Of a stretch of DNA of 64,000 nt, positions 21,240 through 34,300 are shown in pieces (positions within the stretch are counted from its first letter, which is position 1; each line of letters begins with the position of its first letter). Location: positions 132,501-196,500 of the forward strand of contig MCFG01000022.1 in assembly GCA_002104895.1 (NCBI GenBank). Reading direction: 5' to 3'. This DNA comes from Anaeromyces robustus. Taxonomy: Eukaryota; Neocallimastigomycota; Neocallimastigomycetes; Neocallimastigales; Neocallimastigaceae. The position numbers were made by a program, and so were the translations under genes. The notes below the pieces were generated by a model. It was not told the origin of the DNA. It searched no databases and saw only the letters and a list, made by a program, of their open reading frames with translations.

Positions 21240-22601
21240 GTTAATTTTTATTATTATTTAAAATTAAACAAGTGTTATATTTTTTATATTATAAATTAAA
21301 TAATTTATAAATAATAATAATATATTGATACTCTTTTTTTTTTAAAAAGTGAAGAATAAAAAAATATTTTTTTTTCTTTTGTAATTTTTTATTTGCAATA
21401 TATTTAATTACTAATTTTTAATTTTTATGTATCAAAATTATGTATTCGATTATTGATTGGATAAAATGATACATTTTTAATTATCTATGAATTATATCTT
21501 TTAAATATTTATAAATAAGTATAATTAACAATTGATTTATTTAAAAAAGCAAAAAATCTCTAACCCATATGAATGTATTATATTACCTTTTTTTTATTTA
21601 TTATATAAGTATGAATAAATAAAGTGATATAATAATGAAATAATAAATAAAAATAAAAATGCAACTACTTGTATAATGACTAAAAAAAATTAAAATAATA
21701 ATGTTGATATATTTAATTTTATTAATCTATAAAAAAATTTATTTATATTACAAAAGTTAAATTAGTTCATTATTGATTTTTAAACTATCAAATATGTTGT
21801 CTTTTAAGTAAGAAAAACTTATTATCAGAAGCAAAGTTAACTTTCACTAATTTTGATATTAACATAACTAATTCAACTTAAGTAGGTAATTTATTATATT
21901 AATTATATGATATTGTTGATTTGAACAGTCTTTTTTTTTAACCATATATAATTACTGTTTTACAGAATTTCTTTAAAAAAAAAAAAAATCTGATTTTAAT
22001 TTCTATATATATGAATTTCAAAATAAAAATATCTTTATAATTTATTTCAAGATATATATTTTTAGGTTTTTTAATTAACCCAAAAGCATAATTCATTGAG
22101 TGTTAAGTGTTTATTAATAAATTGTTATTTTATTCTTGAGTTTTTTTTTTCTTATTCAATTTTAAAAGATTAATAAATTTTAATAATTAAAATTTTAATT
22201 TATTTAATATATTATAAAATATATTATTTGATATTTTTTTTTGTCTATTTTTTAAACTTTAATTTATTATGTTTTTTTTTTTTTTTTTTAATTTTTTCTA
22301 ATGTATTTTATTTTCTTTTAATTTTTTTTCTTATTATAATAAAGAAAGATAAAATTTAAATTTGTTATTTTTAATAATTATCAAAAAATAAATTTTACTA
22401 TTTATTTATTTATTATGAAAATAATATATTATCATAAAAACGAGATACAATATTAAAGCTAAGTTTTTTTTTCTTTTGTGTGTAAAGATTAGTTGAAATG
22501 ACAAAAAAACACATTAATAATAAAAAAACAAATTATTCTAATGGTATTTAATTATACATTTATTAGTTATTTAAAAAAAATTAAATTATTTTATTAATTG
22601 A
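21240..22601. other. Divergent intergenic region, ADE2 / Brl1
   Basis: 1.36 kb between two divergent gene starts, so it should contain both promoters. It is AT-rich with scattered T runs (for example 22271-22289). No coding sequence, RNA gene or strong repeat was recognised. Confidence 0.6.
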
Positions 22602-24021
22602 ATGAATAAATCTTTAACGGAATTGGTAGGTCTTGATAATAATTTCAATGAAAAGACTATATTTAATTTTTCTGGAAATACAAATGAAGCGTATGAAAAA
22701 CGAAATACATTACCTAGTAGATATACTCGTAATATATTTTTATAATTATTTTTTATAATTTGTATATAAAAATATTTTTATAATATTATTAAATTATGAG
22801 AATATAATAATTTAAAAATTAATAATATTTTTTATATATTAATATATTTTAACATATCGTACATAAAGATTTATTAAGAAAAAGAAGAAGAGGCAATCAA
22901 AATGAAATTATTGCTGTAAATAATGTATAATTAATAATATCAATTTATTATTATATTAATAAATTTTATTAATATCATTAAAATAACAAAGAAAAAAAAT
23001 TTATTTTTATATTGGAAAATTTAAAGAATCATAAAAATTTTGAATTCTCTAGTTATTATCAGAATATACAATATAAAAGAAAAGAAAAATGGTGGAAAAA
23101 TCCGGATTTGCCACAAATTATTCATGGGTATTTTTTTTTGATAATATTAATAATATTAACTGATTTTATATGAAATATTTATATATTATTATAATTAATT
23201 TAAATAATTTATATTTAAATATTTTTTTATATATTAACCATAATGTAGATATTTTCTTCTTTTTTTTAGTGTATTAATTTTTAGTATCATTGGAATAGTA
23301 GTTTTACAATTATTTTTAACGATAAGAAGGGATTTAAAAAATAAAGCAGCAATGCATTCATCAGGTAATATTATAATAGTAATAATAATAATAATAACAA
23401 CAACAACAATAATAATTTTATATTTTTAAAATGATTTAATTTATATACTCTTATTTTCTTTAAAAAAGAAATTGTACAACAAATATTGGAATGTTCAAAT
23501 CAATATCATATTAATCATTGTAATCCAAAAGAACGCGTTCCAGCAATGCAAAAAATATGTAGTGAATGGGAATTATGTATGAATAGAAATCCAAAGGATA
23601 TTATTATGTATGCATTAATCAAATATATTTTTAAATATAATAGTGAGTATTTATTAACAATTTATTTATTATGTTCATTAGGTCAGAAGTTGGTGCAGAA
23701 ACCATAGCAGAAACATTAAATCAATTTGTTAAACCATTAGAAGTCAAAACTGTGGTATGTGTATTTGAAAAGTTATCAATTATAGAGTTTATTATATATA
23801 TATTATTTTTAAATTATAATAATAAATTTTTATATTGTTGTAATTAGATTATTATTGCTGTATTAATTGTTGGAATTGTGATTCTTTCTAATCTATTTTT
23901 CTTTTTGTTCAGACATTTTAATCATGATAAAACAAGATATCATATTAACCATAAACAATTTATTCCTTCAATACAAATGACACCGGAAGAATATATCAAA
24001 TATAAATATTTAACTGAGTAA
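22602..24021 (+). CDS. BRL1: Brl1/Brr6-family nuclear envelope protein, 7 exons
   Basis: Exons: 22602-22728, 22869-22915, 23027-23127, 23270-23364, 23469-23607, 23682-23754 and 23848-24021, giving about 251 residues. The middle matches the family: a WWKNPDLPQII lead-in, a first membrane segment (VLIFSIIGIVVLQLFLTI, about 92-112), a lumenal domain with four conserved cysteines (132, 141, 154, 160, in ECSNQYHINHC, KIC and WELCM), a conserved ETIAETLNQFV helix, and a second membrane segment (IIIAVLIVGIVILSNLFFFLF, about 195-215). Brl1/Brr6 proteins act in nuclear pore complex assembly and nuclear-envelope lipid balance in yeasts, with the cysteines forming disulfides. The splice models give a continuous, family-like protein. 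It could be called Brl1 or Brr6; the two cannot be told apart here. Confidence 0.85.
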
Positions 24022-24701
24022 TTTTAAACAGTTTTTAAATGATACCATTATGATTTATATTTAAGAAAGTTTTTATCGATTTATATACACCCATAATTTA
24101 TGATTTTTGTTATTTTTATATATATATTTATTATTTTACATTATTTTACATTATTATTATAATTCTTATTTTTCATCATAAAAATTTTTGTAATTTTTAT
24201 CTTAATCTTCAAAATATGTTAATATTTCATTTATAAATAATATTTACTTTTTTTTGATAATAGATATCTAATATAAATTGATTTATACTATAGATAATAA
24301 TAACTATTATTCGATGAAATGCATTAATAGAGGATAATTATTTTCAGATTGTATTGATATGTAGCATTCTTTTATCTAAATATTAAAGTATATTATATTA
24401 CCATTATTGTTTATACTATTTAATAATAAATATAATTAATAAAAGTGTTAAAATAAAATAAAAGTAGAAAAAATTTATACCAATTATTGTATATATTTTA
24501 TAGATAATATACTCAAAGTTTTTAATATAATTGAAATTTAATTTTCAAATAATTTTTTCATATTAATGGTTTAAATATAATTTTACTATAGTTTTTTATT
24601 TAAATAAACTTTATTTAATTAAAATATAGGTATTAAATTAATTAATTATCTCTCTTTTACAACTAATAATAAGATTTATAATTATTAAAATTATAAAACA
24701 A

Positions 24702-24770
24702 ATGAAAATTTATAATATTTTTATATTAATAATTTTCATGTTGTTATCTGGTGTAAGAAACAATTTTTAA
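24702..24770 (+). pseudogene. Short signal-peptide-like reading frame, possible orphan first exon
   Basis: An ATG at 24702 opens a short frame (MKIYNIFILIIFMLLSG) that looks like a secretion signal and runs directly into GTAAGA, a good splice donor. No convincing downstream exon was found: the next sequence is an AAAT array and then the 137-bp duplication. It may be the leftover first exon of a lost secreted-protein gene, or chance. Confidence 0.22.
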
Positions 24771-24780
24771 AAAGTATGAA

Positions 24781-24903
<123 letters not shown>

Positions 24904-24933
24904 TAAAGGTAATAATTATTTTATAATGTTTTA

Positions 24934-25207
24934 ATGATATATTAAAATTACTTTTTAATATCTTATTTACCTTTTTTTTTATTATTTTTTTTTTATTTTA
25001 TAAAAGAAAATTAGTAGCAATTTAGAGAAAAATTTTAAATTTGGTAAAATTATTTTTAAGAGTGGATTTAATGATATATTAAAATTATTTTTTAATATCT
25101 TATTTACCTTTTTTTTTATTATTATTTTTTTTTTATTTTATAAATGAAAATTAGTAGCAATTTAGAGAAAAATTTTAAATTTGGTAAAATTATTTTTAAG
25201 AATGGAT
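24934..25207. repeat. Tandem duplication, unit about 137 bp, two copies
   Basis: The segment starting ATGATATATTAAAATTA at 24934 recurs at 25071. The two copies differ at only a few bases and by small changes in T-run length. Each copy includes a somewhat less AT-rich core (ATTAGTAGCAATTTAGAG). No protein family was recognised. Confidence 0.85.
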
Positions 25208-25470
25208 TTAATTTAATTAAATAAATGTTTAATTTTAAATTTTTGTTTTTATTTTTATTTTTTTTAAACTATTTTAAAAATTAAAATTTAATTTTATTAA
25301 AAATTTTTTTAAATTGTTGCAAAAAAAATATTATCATATTTATTATATTTACACATAGAACAAATATAATAATTAAAAAATTATATCAAATAAAAAAAAA
25401 TAATATTCTATAGTTAGTATAAAAACAACAATAAATATAAATATAATAAACATAAATATAGAATATTATT

Positions 25471-27229
25471 ATGAATAAAAAAACCTCAAATATTAAAAAA
25501 ATAATACCATTAAGTCCAAATGAGGAAAAGGCATTTCAAGAAAATGAAGAAAGGAAAAAAAGAATACTAAGACTGCAACAAGTTCGTAGCCAAGGGAAAA
25601 CAATATCTGAGAATAAAACTTCAATATATAATTCAAGTGTTGAAGAAGAATTAAAACATTTAATTAAATTAATTAAGGTATTGTCAAAGATATAATATAT
25701 TTTTAATTATTATAATGTTAATATTATTTTATATTAATTCAAAAAAGGCAGAATGGAACAAAAATTATGTTAAAAAGGTTGATAATTTCTTTGAACTAAA
25801 AAAGATAACTAAAAATTATATTGGGGCTGCTCAAGCAAATGCAAAAATTCAACGAAATGAAGAAGTAAATGATACATATATTTTTACACTATATGATTAT
25901 TTATATGATATGATATACATACTTTTAACGTTATTATTTATCAATTTTTATATAATTATTTATTTTTGTATATAATTTTTTTTATTATATATTATTCTTT
26001 TAGGAATTAAAAAAAGAAAAACTTTTAATCAAGCTGTATGATGATAGAATAAAAGAAAATGAAAGATATATCGAAGCACGAAGAAAAGTACTAGTTTAAT
26101 TCATTGATAATAATATAATATATATAAAGATATTAATAATTTATTTTTTTATCATTACATATAATAGCAATGCCAAGAATCATTAGAAAAAGTACAAGAT
26201 ATAACAAATTATATTAAAAATCAGTATATTGCTGTAACGACATCAAATAAACGAGAAAAATGTTTAATAGATCAGTATCGAGAAAAACAAAGAAATATGA
26301 CATTTTTGGATGATAATAATACACTTATATCATTTAAGAATGATTCAGGATTAATGAAAAAAAAGAATTATAATGATTCAATATATCATCGAGATTATAA
26401 TGTTGTTAGATGTGATCCTCAGAGAAATATATATAATGCTTCAGATGTTGCTTTCCAAAAAACAAAACAGGGACTACTAAATATAGAAAACAATCAGAAA
26501 AAATTAAAAGAAAGCATACAAATAACAAAAGATAGATACAGAAAAGCTATAGCTAAAATGAATGATGAAAAAGTAATCTATTTTATTTAAAATGAATATA
26601 TGTATTCATTAAAGTATTAATTGTTAAATTATATATTTTAACTTATATTAAATATATTATAATTTTTTTATTACTTTAAATTTAATTTAAATTTTTAAAC
26701 GAAAAAAGCAAAAAGATTTATTTATAAAGAATTTACAAACATTGGAGAAAATAGATATATTACGAAAGAAAGAAAATATTAAGAATTCTTTTAAGGATCA
26801 AGTAGTTCATAATATGTATAATATTAATTTAGATTTATCTGATGCAAATAAAAACGATTACTGCATAAATTATTATACAAGTATGTTTATGATAGAGTAA
26901 TTATTAATTTTTTATGAAGTTAAAATATACTTATATATATTTATGTTTTTTAAATATTTTCTTAAAAAGATAAAGAGCTAGATAAAATACCAAAGGAATT
27001 AGAAAAGTCAATGAAAAAAGAATGGAAAAATGTAGGCACTTTACCATATGGAAATACAAGTAGACCAGTTCAAAGAAATAATAAAACTAAAAAACAAACA
27101 GATAAAATAACAAATATAGATAAAAACCATAATTTAATTTCAAAATCAAATGACTATAGCATATGTGATAAATGTTCAATTGTTAATCAAGATGTAATAC
27201 GAAAAGTTTTATTGCACCAATATCCTTAA
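25471..27229 (+). CDS. CEP295 N-terminal-like centriole coiled-coil protein, 6 exons
   Basis: Exons: 25471-25677, 25748-25864, 26004-26093, 26168-26572, 26709-26880 and 26970-27229, giving about 416 residues. The start (KKIIPLSPNEEKAF, then RKKRILRLQQVRSQ) and the following IKAEWNKNYVKKVDNFFELK and YIGAAQANAK match the N-terminal signature of animal CEP295 (Drosophila Ana1): LSPNEE, an RRKLRLLQVREQ-type segment, AEW, and a G-x-AxxxAK stretch. A later AFQKTKQGLLNIENNQKKLK block and a MKKEWKN segment follow the same order as CEP295. The rest is charged coiled coil; a CDKC pair lies near the C-terminus. CEP295 builds and elongates centrioles. Animal proteins are far longer, so this would be a minimal N-terminal version. 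The third donor is ambiguous (after 26093, GTTTAA, or after 26087); both keep frame. Confidence 0.65.
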
Positions 27230-27582
27230 TATATTATTCCTTTGAATGATGTATTGATGTATTGTTTATTTAAATTAACAATTTGTTATTATTATAATTA
27301 CTAATTGAGTTTTGATTTCTATTATTTTTATCAAAAAAAAAAAAAAGAAGAAAAAAAAAATACATTTATAATTTTATACCCATTTTTTTTTTTTTTTTAT
27401 TTTTTATTTTTGTTATATTTTAATTTAATTCTATTATGTTAAATTATTAAATGTCATTATAAGTAATAAATTAAAAAATATAATGAATATTAATCAAAAA
27501 ATACTAAAGTAAAAATAAATATAGAAATTAATACTATATTATCCTATATATTATTTTATTATTTCATATTTCTTTTTTTGCA

Positions 27583-27613
<31 letters not shown>

Positions 27614-28091
27614 CTTTTTAGCAATTATAAATGCTTCGTTATTACTATATATTAAAAAAGAAAGTAATACATTTATCTAATAATTAATACCAGTTAATAA
27701 AATAAATAATATTATACACAAAATCATTATATTTTACACTCTATTATTTAATATTCAAGAAATATACAATAGGTAATAATATATTACTTTTTATAATTTT
27801 TATTTACATCATTCTTTTTAGTAAAAATATTTCATATTTTATATAATATTTTGTATTATATAAAATATAACATATATCTTTGGTTTGAGTAATAAAAAAA
27901 AATTAAGTCTATATATATATATTTAAAGAATATTAATTTAAATATATAAATAATTATATATATTATGTATTTTTTAAAATTTTAATAAATTGAGATTTAG
28001 AATTAACCTATAATATTAAAGAAATGATTATATTTTTCTCATTCATAACATCACGTGATATTGCAAATTTCTGTAATCAATGATTTTATAC

Positions 28092-28130
<39 letters not shown>

Positions 28131-28325
28131 CAATTATATTATTATTATTCTGTAGTTTAAATTGAATTTTAATATATTTAATAATTTGTTGTTATTTTAT
28201 TTTAACATTTTTATTATAACTTCAGAATAATAAACGATATTAAGTTGTATACTTATTTATTTTTAGTTTTTATTTATTTATTTATTTATTTATTTATTAA
28301 TATTACTTATAATTAAAAAATAAAA
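27230..28325. other. Intergenic, CEP295-like / URB1
   Basis: 1.1 kb with no coding potential. T homopolymers occur at about 27586-27606 and 28095-28130. It should include the terminator of the upstream gene and the promoter of the URB1 gene. Confidence 0.6.
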
Positions 28326-31300
28326 ATGGAGTCAAATACAGAAGAATTTAAACAATTCAATTCTTCTTATACTCCATTTTCATCTGTTTCAGATTTAATG
28401 GACACGTTAAGAAGTAATAATTTGCAAATTTTACAAAAAGGTATAAAAATATTAAAGTAAATTAAAGTAATTTATAGAATATATATCAATAATTTTTATG
28501 TTATATATATAATTTTTCTTATTACTCTGTTTTTTAAGACATATATAATATATAATTAAAATATAATATATAATTAATTATATAAAATATATAATATTTA
28601 TTTGATTTTGAGTTTTATTTTGAAATTAAAATAAAAATTCTTATAAAATTTATATTTTATTAATACAATTTTATGAAATAGGAATATATAATTTTTCATT
28701 TGCATTAAAAAAGATTATTGGAAAATATAATTCTAAGTCAATTGTTGATGTAAATGATGAAGAGAATTTATTTAGGGAATATATTAGAAAATCACCCGAA
28801 TGCGAAGAATTATTTAATATATGGAAATATCAGCAAAATGTATATTATTAAAAAATTTAATATATATATATATATATTTATTTTTAATTTTTTATAATTA
28901 TTATTATTATTATTATTAATATTATATGAAATAATAAAAAAATTTATATATATTAGAATCAAATTACTGTATTAGAAACCCCTATATTAGAATTATTAAC
29001 TAAAGTTATTCAAGTTACTAAGTTAATTGGTTTCCGAACGAATGGCATTTCAATCAATAGAATTATATCCTTTTGTTATATATACTATAAATAATTTTGT
29101 TAAATTTATTTTTACTTTATTAATATATTATTTTATTATTTCTTTAACTATTTCTTTTTAATGATATACATTATGAGAAACTATTTAAAAACTATATACA
29201 GAACGCTTTCTTCGTCAAATGTATTTCAAATTCAGTCAACTTTAAGATTATTAATTGCTATTGCTTCTCATTCTTCAGCAACTACAAAAGAATTACAAGA
29301 AACTTTTGATTTTTCATTAAGAAACTTAAATAAATTATTAAATATTAGAAGAAAAAGACAATTATCAGAAAAAGTTGAAAAAGATGGTATTTTTTTTTTT
29401 TTTTTTCATTATATTATTTATATATTAATTTTTTATAATAAGCATTTTTTTAATTGCTATATATATATATATATAATATATTTATAATGTATAAAATAGA
29501 TGTCCGTTCATTATATATTAAATTTATTATGTCATTTATTATAAATGGTGATGTTATTATTAAAAAGAATATATTGGAATTAAAGAATTTTTTAAATTTG
29601 ATTTTTAAAGATATGAATAAAGATTCTTATCAGGTTAATTTCTAATTTTATTTTATTTATATTATTAAATTTGCTATATTTATTTTGCTTATTTATTTAA
29701 AATAACTAATTTAAATATATTATTATATTTAACATTTTTAGTTAGTAAATTTTGTATTTACTAATTTAAGAAAGCACGTAATTGATGATGAAGAATTACC
29801 AAGAACTGTTAAAATTAATTTTTTTAATTCATTTATTTTAGAAGAGGTATACAATGACATTATATATAATCATTGTATTATAATTGTTATATATTATTAT
29901 TTTTTATATTTAAAAAATCATATTTATCAATATGATATATTTATATAAATATTATTAAATATAGATATTAAAAATTTATAAATCTGAATTTAAAGAATAT
30001 ATCAATGAAGAAGATACAACAAAAAGAGAAGCAAGAACCGTTCCAGATATTGTGCATGAATTTTTATTGTATATTTGCTCAAATCCAGGTATTGGTGTAT
30101 GTTTCCAAGATGCTGGTTGGTATACAGCAACAGCAAAAACTTCAATAAGTAAAAATAAAAATATTCGTATTTATAATAAGATTTTATCCAAATTCATAAC
30201 TGTAATTGAACCAACAGAAGATTTAAAACAGCAAGAATTGTTATTAAGTATATTAACAGCTTGTCCAGAGTTAGTTCCTTTGTAAGTTATATAATTTATT
30301 TTATTTTATTAATTTTTTTTATTTTGCTTTATTCTACTAGTTTATTATTTTATCATATTTATTTTATTAGTTATTCTTTACTATTTATTTTACTAATTTT
30401 TATTTTATCATTATCATTTTATTTTATTCTTTTATATTATGTTTTTTATTCTTTTTCTTTTTTTTTTTTTCTTCAAATTTTAAATATATAATAATTATTT
30501 TTAATATAAAATTTTAAAAATTTATATTTAGATTTTGGCAAACCGTTGGATCTCGTATTTCATTTGAACCTCGTTTATCTTCAAAGTGGTTGGGAAATAT
30601 TATTTTAGCTCAAAAAATTATTTCATTACCAATACCAAAAAATTTAATTAATATAACTAATCTTCAAGAACCACCACCAATTAATAATGTAATTAGTAAT
30701 ATATTTCCTCCACCAATCAATCGTGTATTATTAAGTAGAGGACTTCAACATTCTAGTTATTTAATTAAATATATGTGTTTAATGGTTTTATGCTTTTCAT
30801 TTACGAAACTACAAAATGTTGTTGAATATATTAATAATATAAAATATTTATATGAACAAAAATATGCATTACAAGTAGATTCAAACTTAAAGATTTCTAG
30901 TAATGATAATAATGATAATAAAAATTTAATAACATCAAATATATTAGTTTCAAATTTAAATACATCATTAATTGTCAGTAAGTGGAAAGAGTATACTCGA
31001 TTATTATTAAATGAAATTAAAAAGGATATACCTGATATTCAAATTATGCTTTCCCTTCATCACCAAATAAGTGATAATACAAAATCAAGTGATAATTCTA
31101 ATAATGAAATAGAGTCAGTTGTAGGTGATGATATACAATCAAAAAAAGATTTAATTTTAGGATTAGTATTATCTATTATTAAATATTATCATATTTATAT
31201 GAATGAAGCATTACTAGAATCACGTTTCGATTTTGGAAAATTAATTACAACTAATGTTTCCTTAATGGCACCAGAGATTCAATACAATTTATTAGAATTA

Positions 31301-34300
31301 ATTGGTGAAATAAGTGATTTTAAATGGTGGAATAAAAATGAGAAAAATAAAACTCATTTATCGACTTTATTGAATTTATATTTAAATACTTCATTTTCAG
31401 ATATTCAATCATTAACTTTAAATACTTTAGTTAAAATACTATCTCGTTCACCTATTTTCAAATCATGTACAAGAGAAATATCAATTTGGTTCGATACAAT
31501 GAAACGTACATTTGTTGTTCCTTCAAAATATAGACAATTAGTTGTTGACTTTTTCGATAGTGTTATATGTTCTATTGTTCAAGATCCATATAGAACTGTT
31601 GATATTATGCTAGAAATAGAGAATCAATGTAAAAAAGACAACAAATATTTAGAAAAATATAACGAAACAGATATTCTTTTAAATCAAAACGAAAATGATC
31701 AATCCAAGTTAATATATAGCTTAATTGTTTATCCATGTTTAAAAAGTTTAATGGAATATGAGGGTGATAACAAAGCTATTATTTCTCGTTATATTTGTTA
31801 TGTATTAATTAGTATTTGTGATATGACACAAAAAGTTTCAGATTATTTATTAACAACAATATCAAAGATTACTAATGAATATAACATTTCTTTATCTTCA
31901 ATACAAGAATTATATTGGAAGGATAAATGGAATGAAATAGATTGGATATCTGCGTCCTACCAGTACTTTTTAAGAATTTCAAGTAAAAATGATACATCAA
32001 TGGAAATAGATTATACTATTGATAAACGGAAATATAAAGAAGTTCAATCAAAATTTAATAATTTAACTAATAAAGAATCTAATTTAACATTGCAATCATT
32101 AGTTAAGTTTTTAAACAATATATCACCAGGTCAATTTATTTTTATTTTACCAGAACTATTAGATAAATTAGAAGAAGATAAATTCTTAAATAGACTTTCT
32201 GAATATATAAGATTACGTTTTCCATATTGTGGTTCATTTTTTGATTATATAACTGAAGATATTTCAAGAAATATTAATAAAAATAAATGGTCAAGACTAT
32301 TGCATCGTATTCCATTTAGATGTTTATTTACTAATTTTGCTTTAATTAGAAATTATTCAGAAATAAAACCACTTTGTAGTTTTGTTATTTATTCATTAAA
32401 TAAGATTGAAAATAAGAAATATTTGGACATTTATAATGAAATATCATTATTTTTAACACCAAATAATATAACAAAAATTTCATTTGATATTGTAAATTTA
32501 ATCTTTACAATATATTCTTTATTAATAAAAGGATCAAATCGGGTATTGGATTTTATATTGGCTAATCCATTTATTGGTGAAAATTTTTTAGTTAATGATA
32601 TTATTTCAAATCGTATTTTATATATTTTGGAAGAGAATATTAAATGTAAAAAGTCAAGCAAAATATGGATCAATTATTATGTTAAAGCTAGAAATTATAT
32701 AGTAGATAACATATCGAAGGATATAATTATTTCACATACTATATTAACTCTTTTCCATATATTTAAGGAATTAATGAACACTAATGATATAAATTTAATA
32801 TTAGAAAATTTATTTAAAAATATTAATTTAAATGATACTGTATCTATAAAATTATTAGAAATTGTGCTAACTAGTTCTTCAAATATTACAGCAAATAATA
32901 ATTCTATTGATACACTCTTAATTGAGAAGTTATTTACTTTATTCAAAAGTAATTCATCAAGTCAATTAGATAAGATTATATATAAAATATTATTGAACTC
33001 AAAAGATTATAACTTTGTAGTACATAGTGATGATATTCAAGATAAATTAATTCTTTATGAAAATATACAAACTTTAATTGAAAAGCCATTTATTGATTTT
33101 ATATTAGAAAATATGAACAATTTAAGATCAAAAATTTTAGGTATTTTAATTAGAAATGATTCACGGGTATGCTATTGGATATTTTCATCTAATTATTGGA
33201 AAAATGCAAAGTTAAGTGAAGAGAATATTAAAATATTTTCATCATTTCTATTAAGTGAAGATGATATAAAGAGTAAATACATTAATTATATAGATAAAAA
33301 GTTTAAACTACCTTTATTAGAAAAGTTAATTGAACGGATTAGTAATAGTGATGAATCTAAGAGTTATTTAACAACTGAAAGAAAGAATCAAATTCAAGAG
33401 GAAATTAGTTTATTATCTAATATAATAAAATTAAGTACTTTTGATTTTAAATCAAAAGAATATTATAATAAAATTTTTTCATGCATTAAAAATCAGGCTT
33501 CAAAATTGAAATCTATGAGTTTATATTTGATTAATGTTCATAGTCTTCAAATGGATTGTTACAAAAATATAATTACTCAATATCTTGATAATTCTTCTGA
33601 TACTAAAAATATTTATTATGGTGAAATCATTACATTATTATTACAATGTATATTAAGCATTAACAAAGATGATGAAATAAATAATAATTATGTATTAGAA
33701 GTAACACTTTTCCAACAGTTAAACTCACTAATTGATGAAATTATGTTAAGAGAAGATAAAAATATTATTATTAATTCTATTATAAAATCTATATATAATA
33801 TAAACCAATTAATTTTAGATGATTATATAAAACATATTTTAGCTAATAAATTTGAAAGTTATGAAATTATGAATTCACTATTAAAATTAATTAAAATGCT
33901 ATATATTCAGGTAATATTATATATATGATTTTTTTATTTTTTTATTTTTTTTTACAATCTTCTTAAATATCGTTTTTTAAATAATTAGAAATTTATTAAT
34001 AATAAAATATTTTTTTTTTTAAGATTTTATTAATATAATTAAATATGAATTTATTTATTAATAGATAAATAAAAAGAGATTAATGATTAATATATTTTTT
34101 ATTTTTTTATTTTTTTTTTATTTATGCTTTATTTTTATATAATATATATTTATTATAGTGGAATAATATGTCATCTATGTTAGTTTCACCAGATCTTATA
34201 TTGGATAATATTCTTTCACATGAAAAATATATCGATAAAGTAGTGAAAGGCTCTTCTGATAATAAATTGAATAAAGACCAAGAGAATTTTTCAAAATCAC

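Noticed and set aside
27216-27232. TATCCTTAA near the end of the CEP295-like gene as a U12 donor
   Set aside because: It is the last coding codons and the stop of the gene; no downstream exon is evident.
29161-29487. ATG at 29161 as the start of a separate small gene
   Set aside because: The frame from 29170 continues the URB1 family sequence and the first bases belong to the AT-AC intron end.
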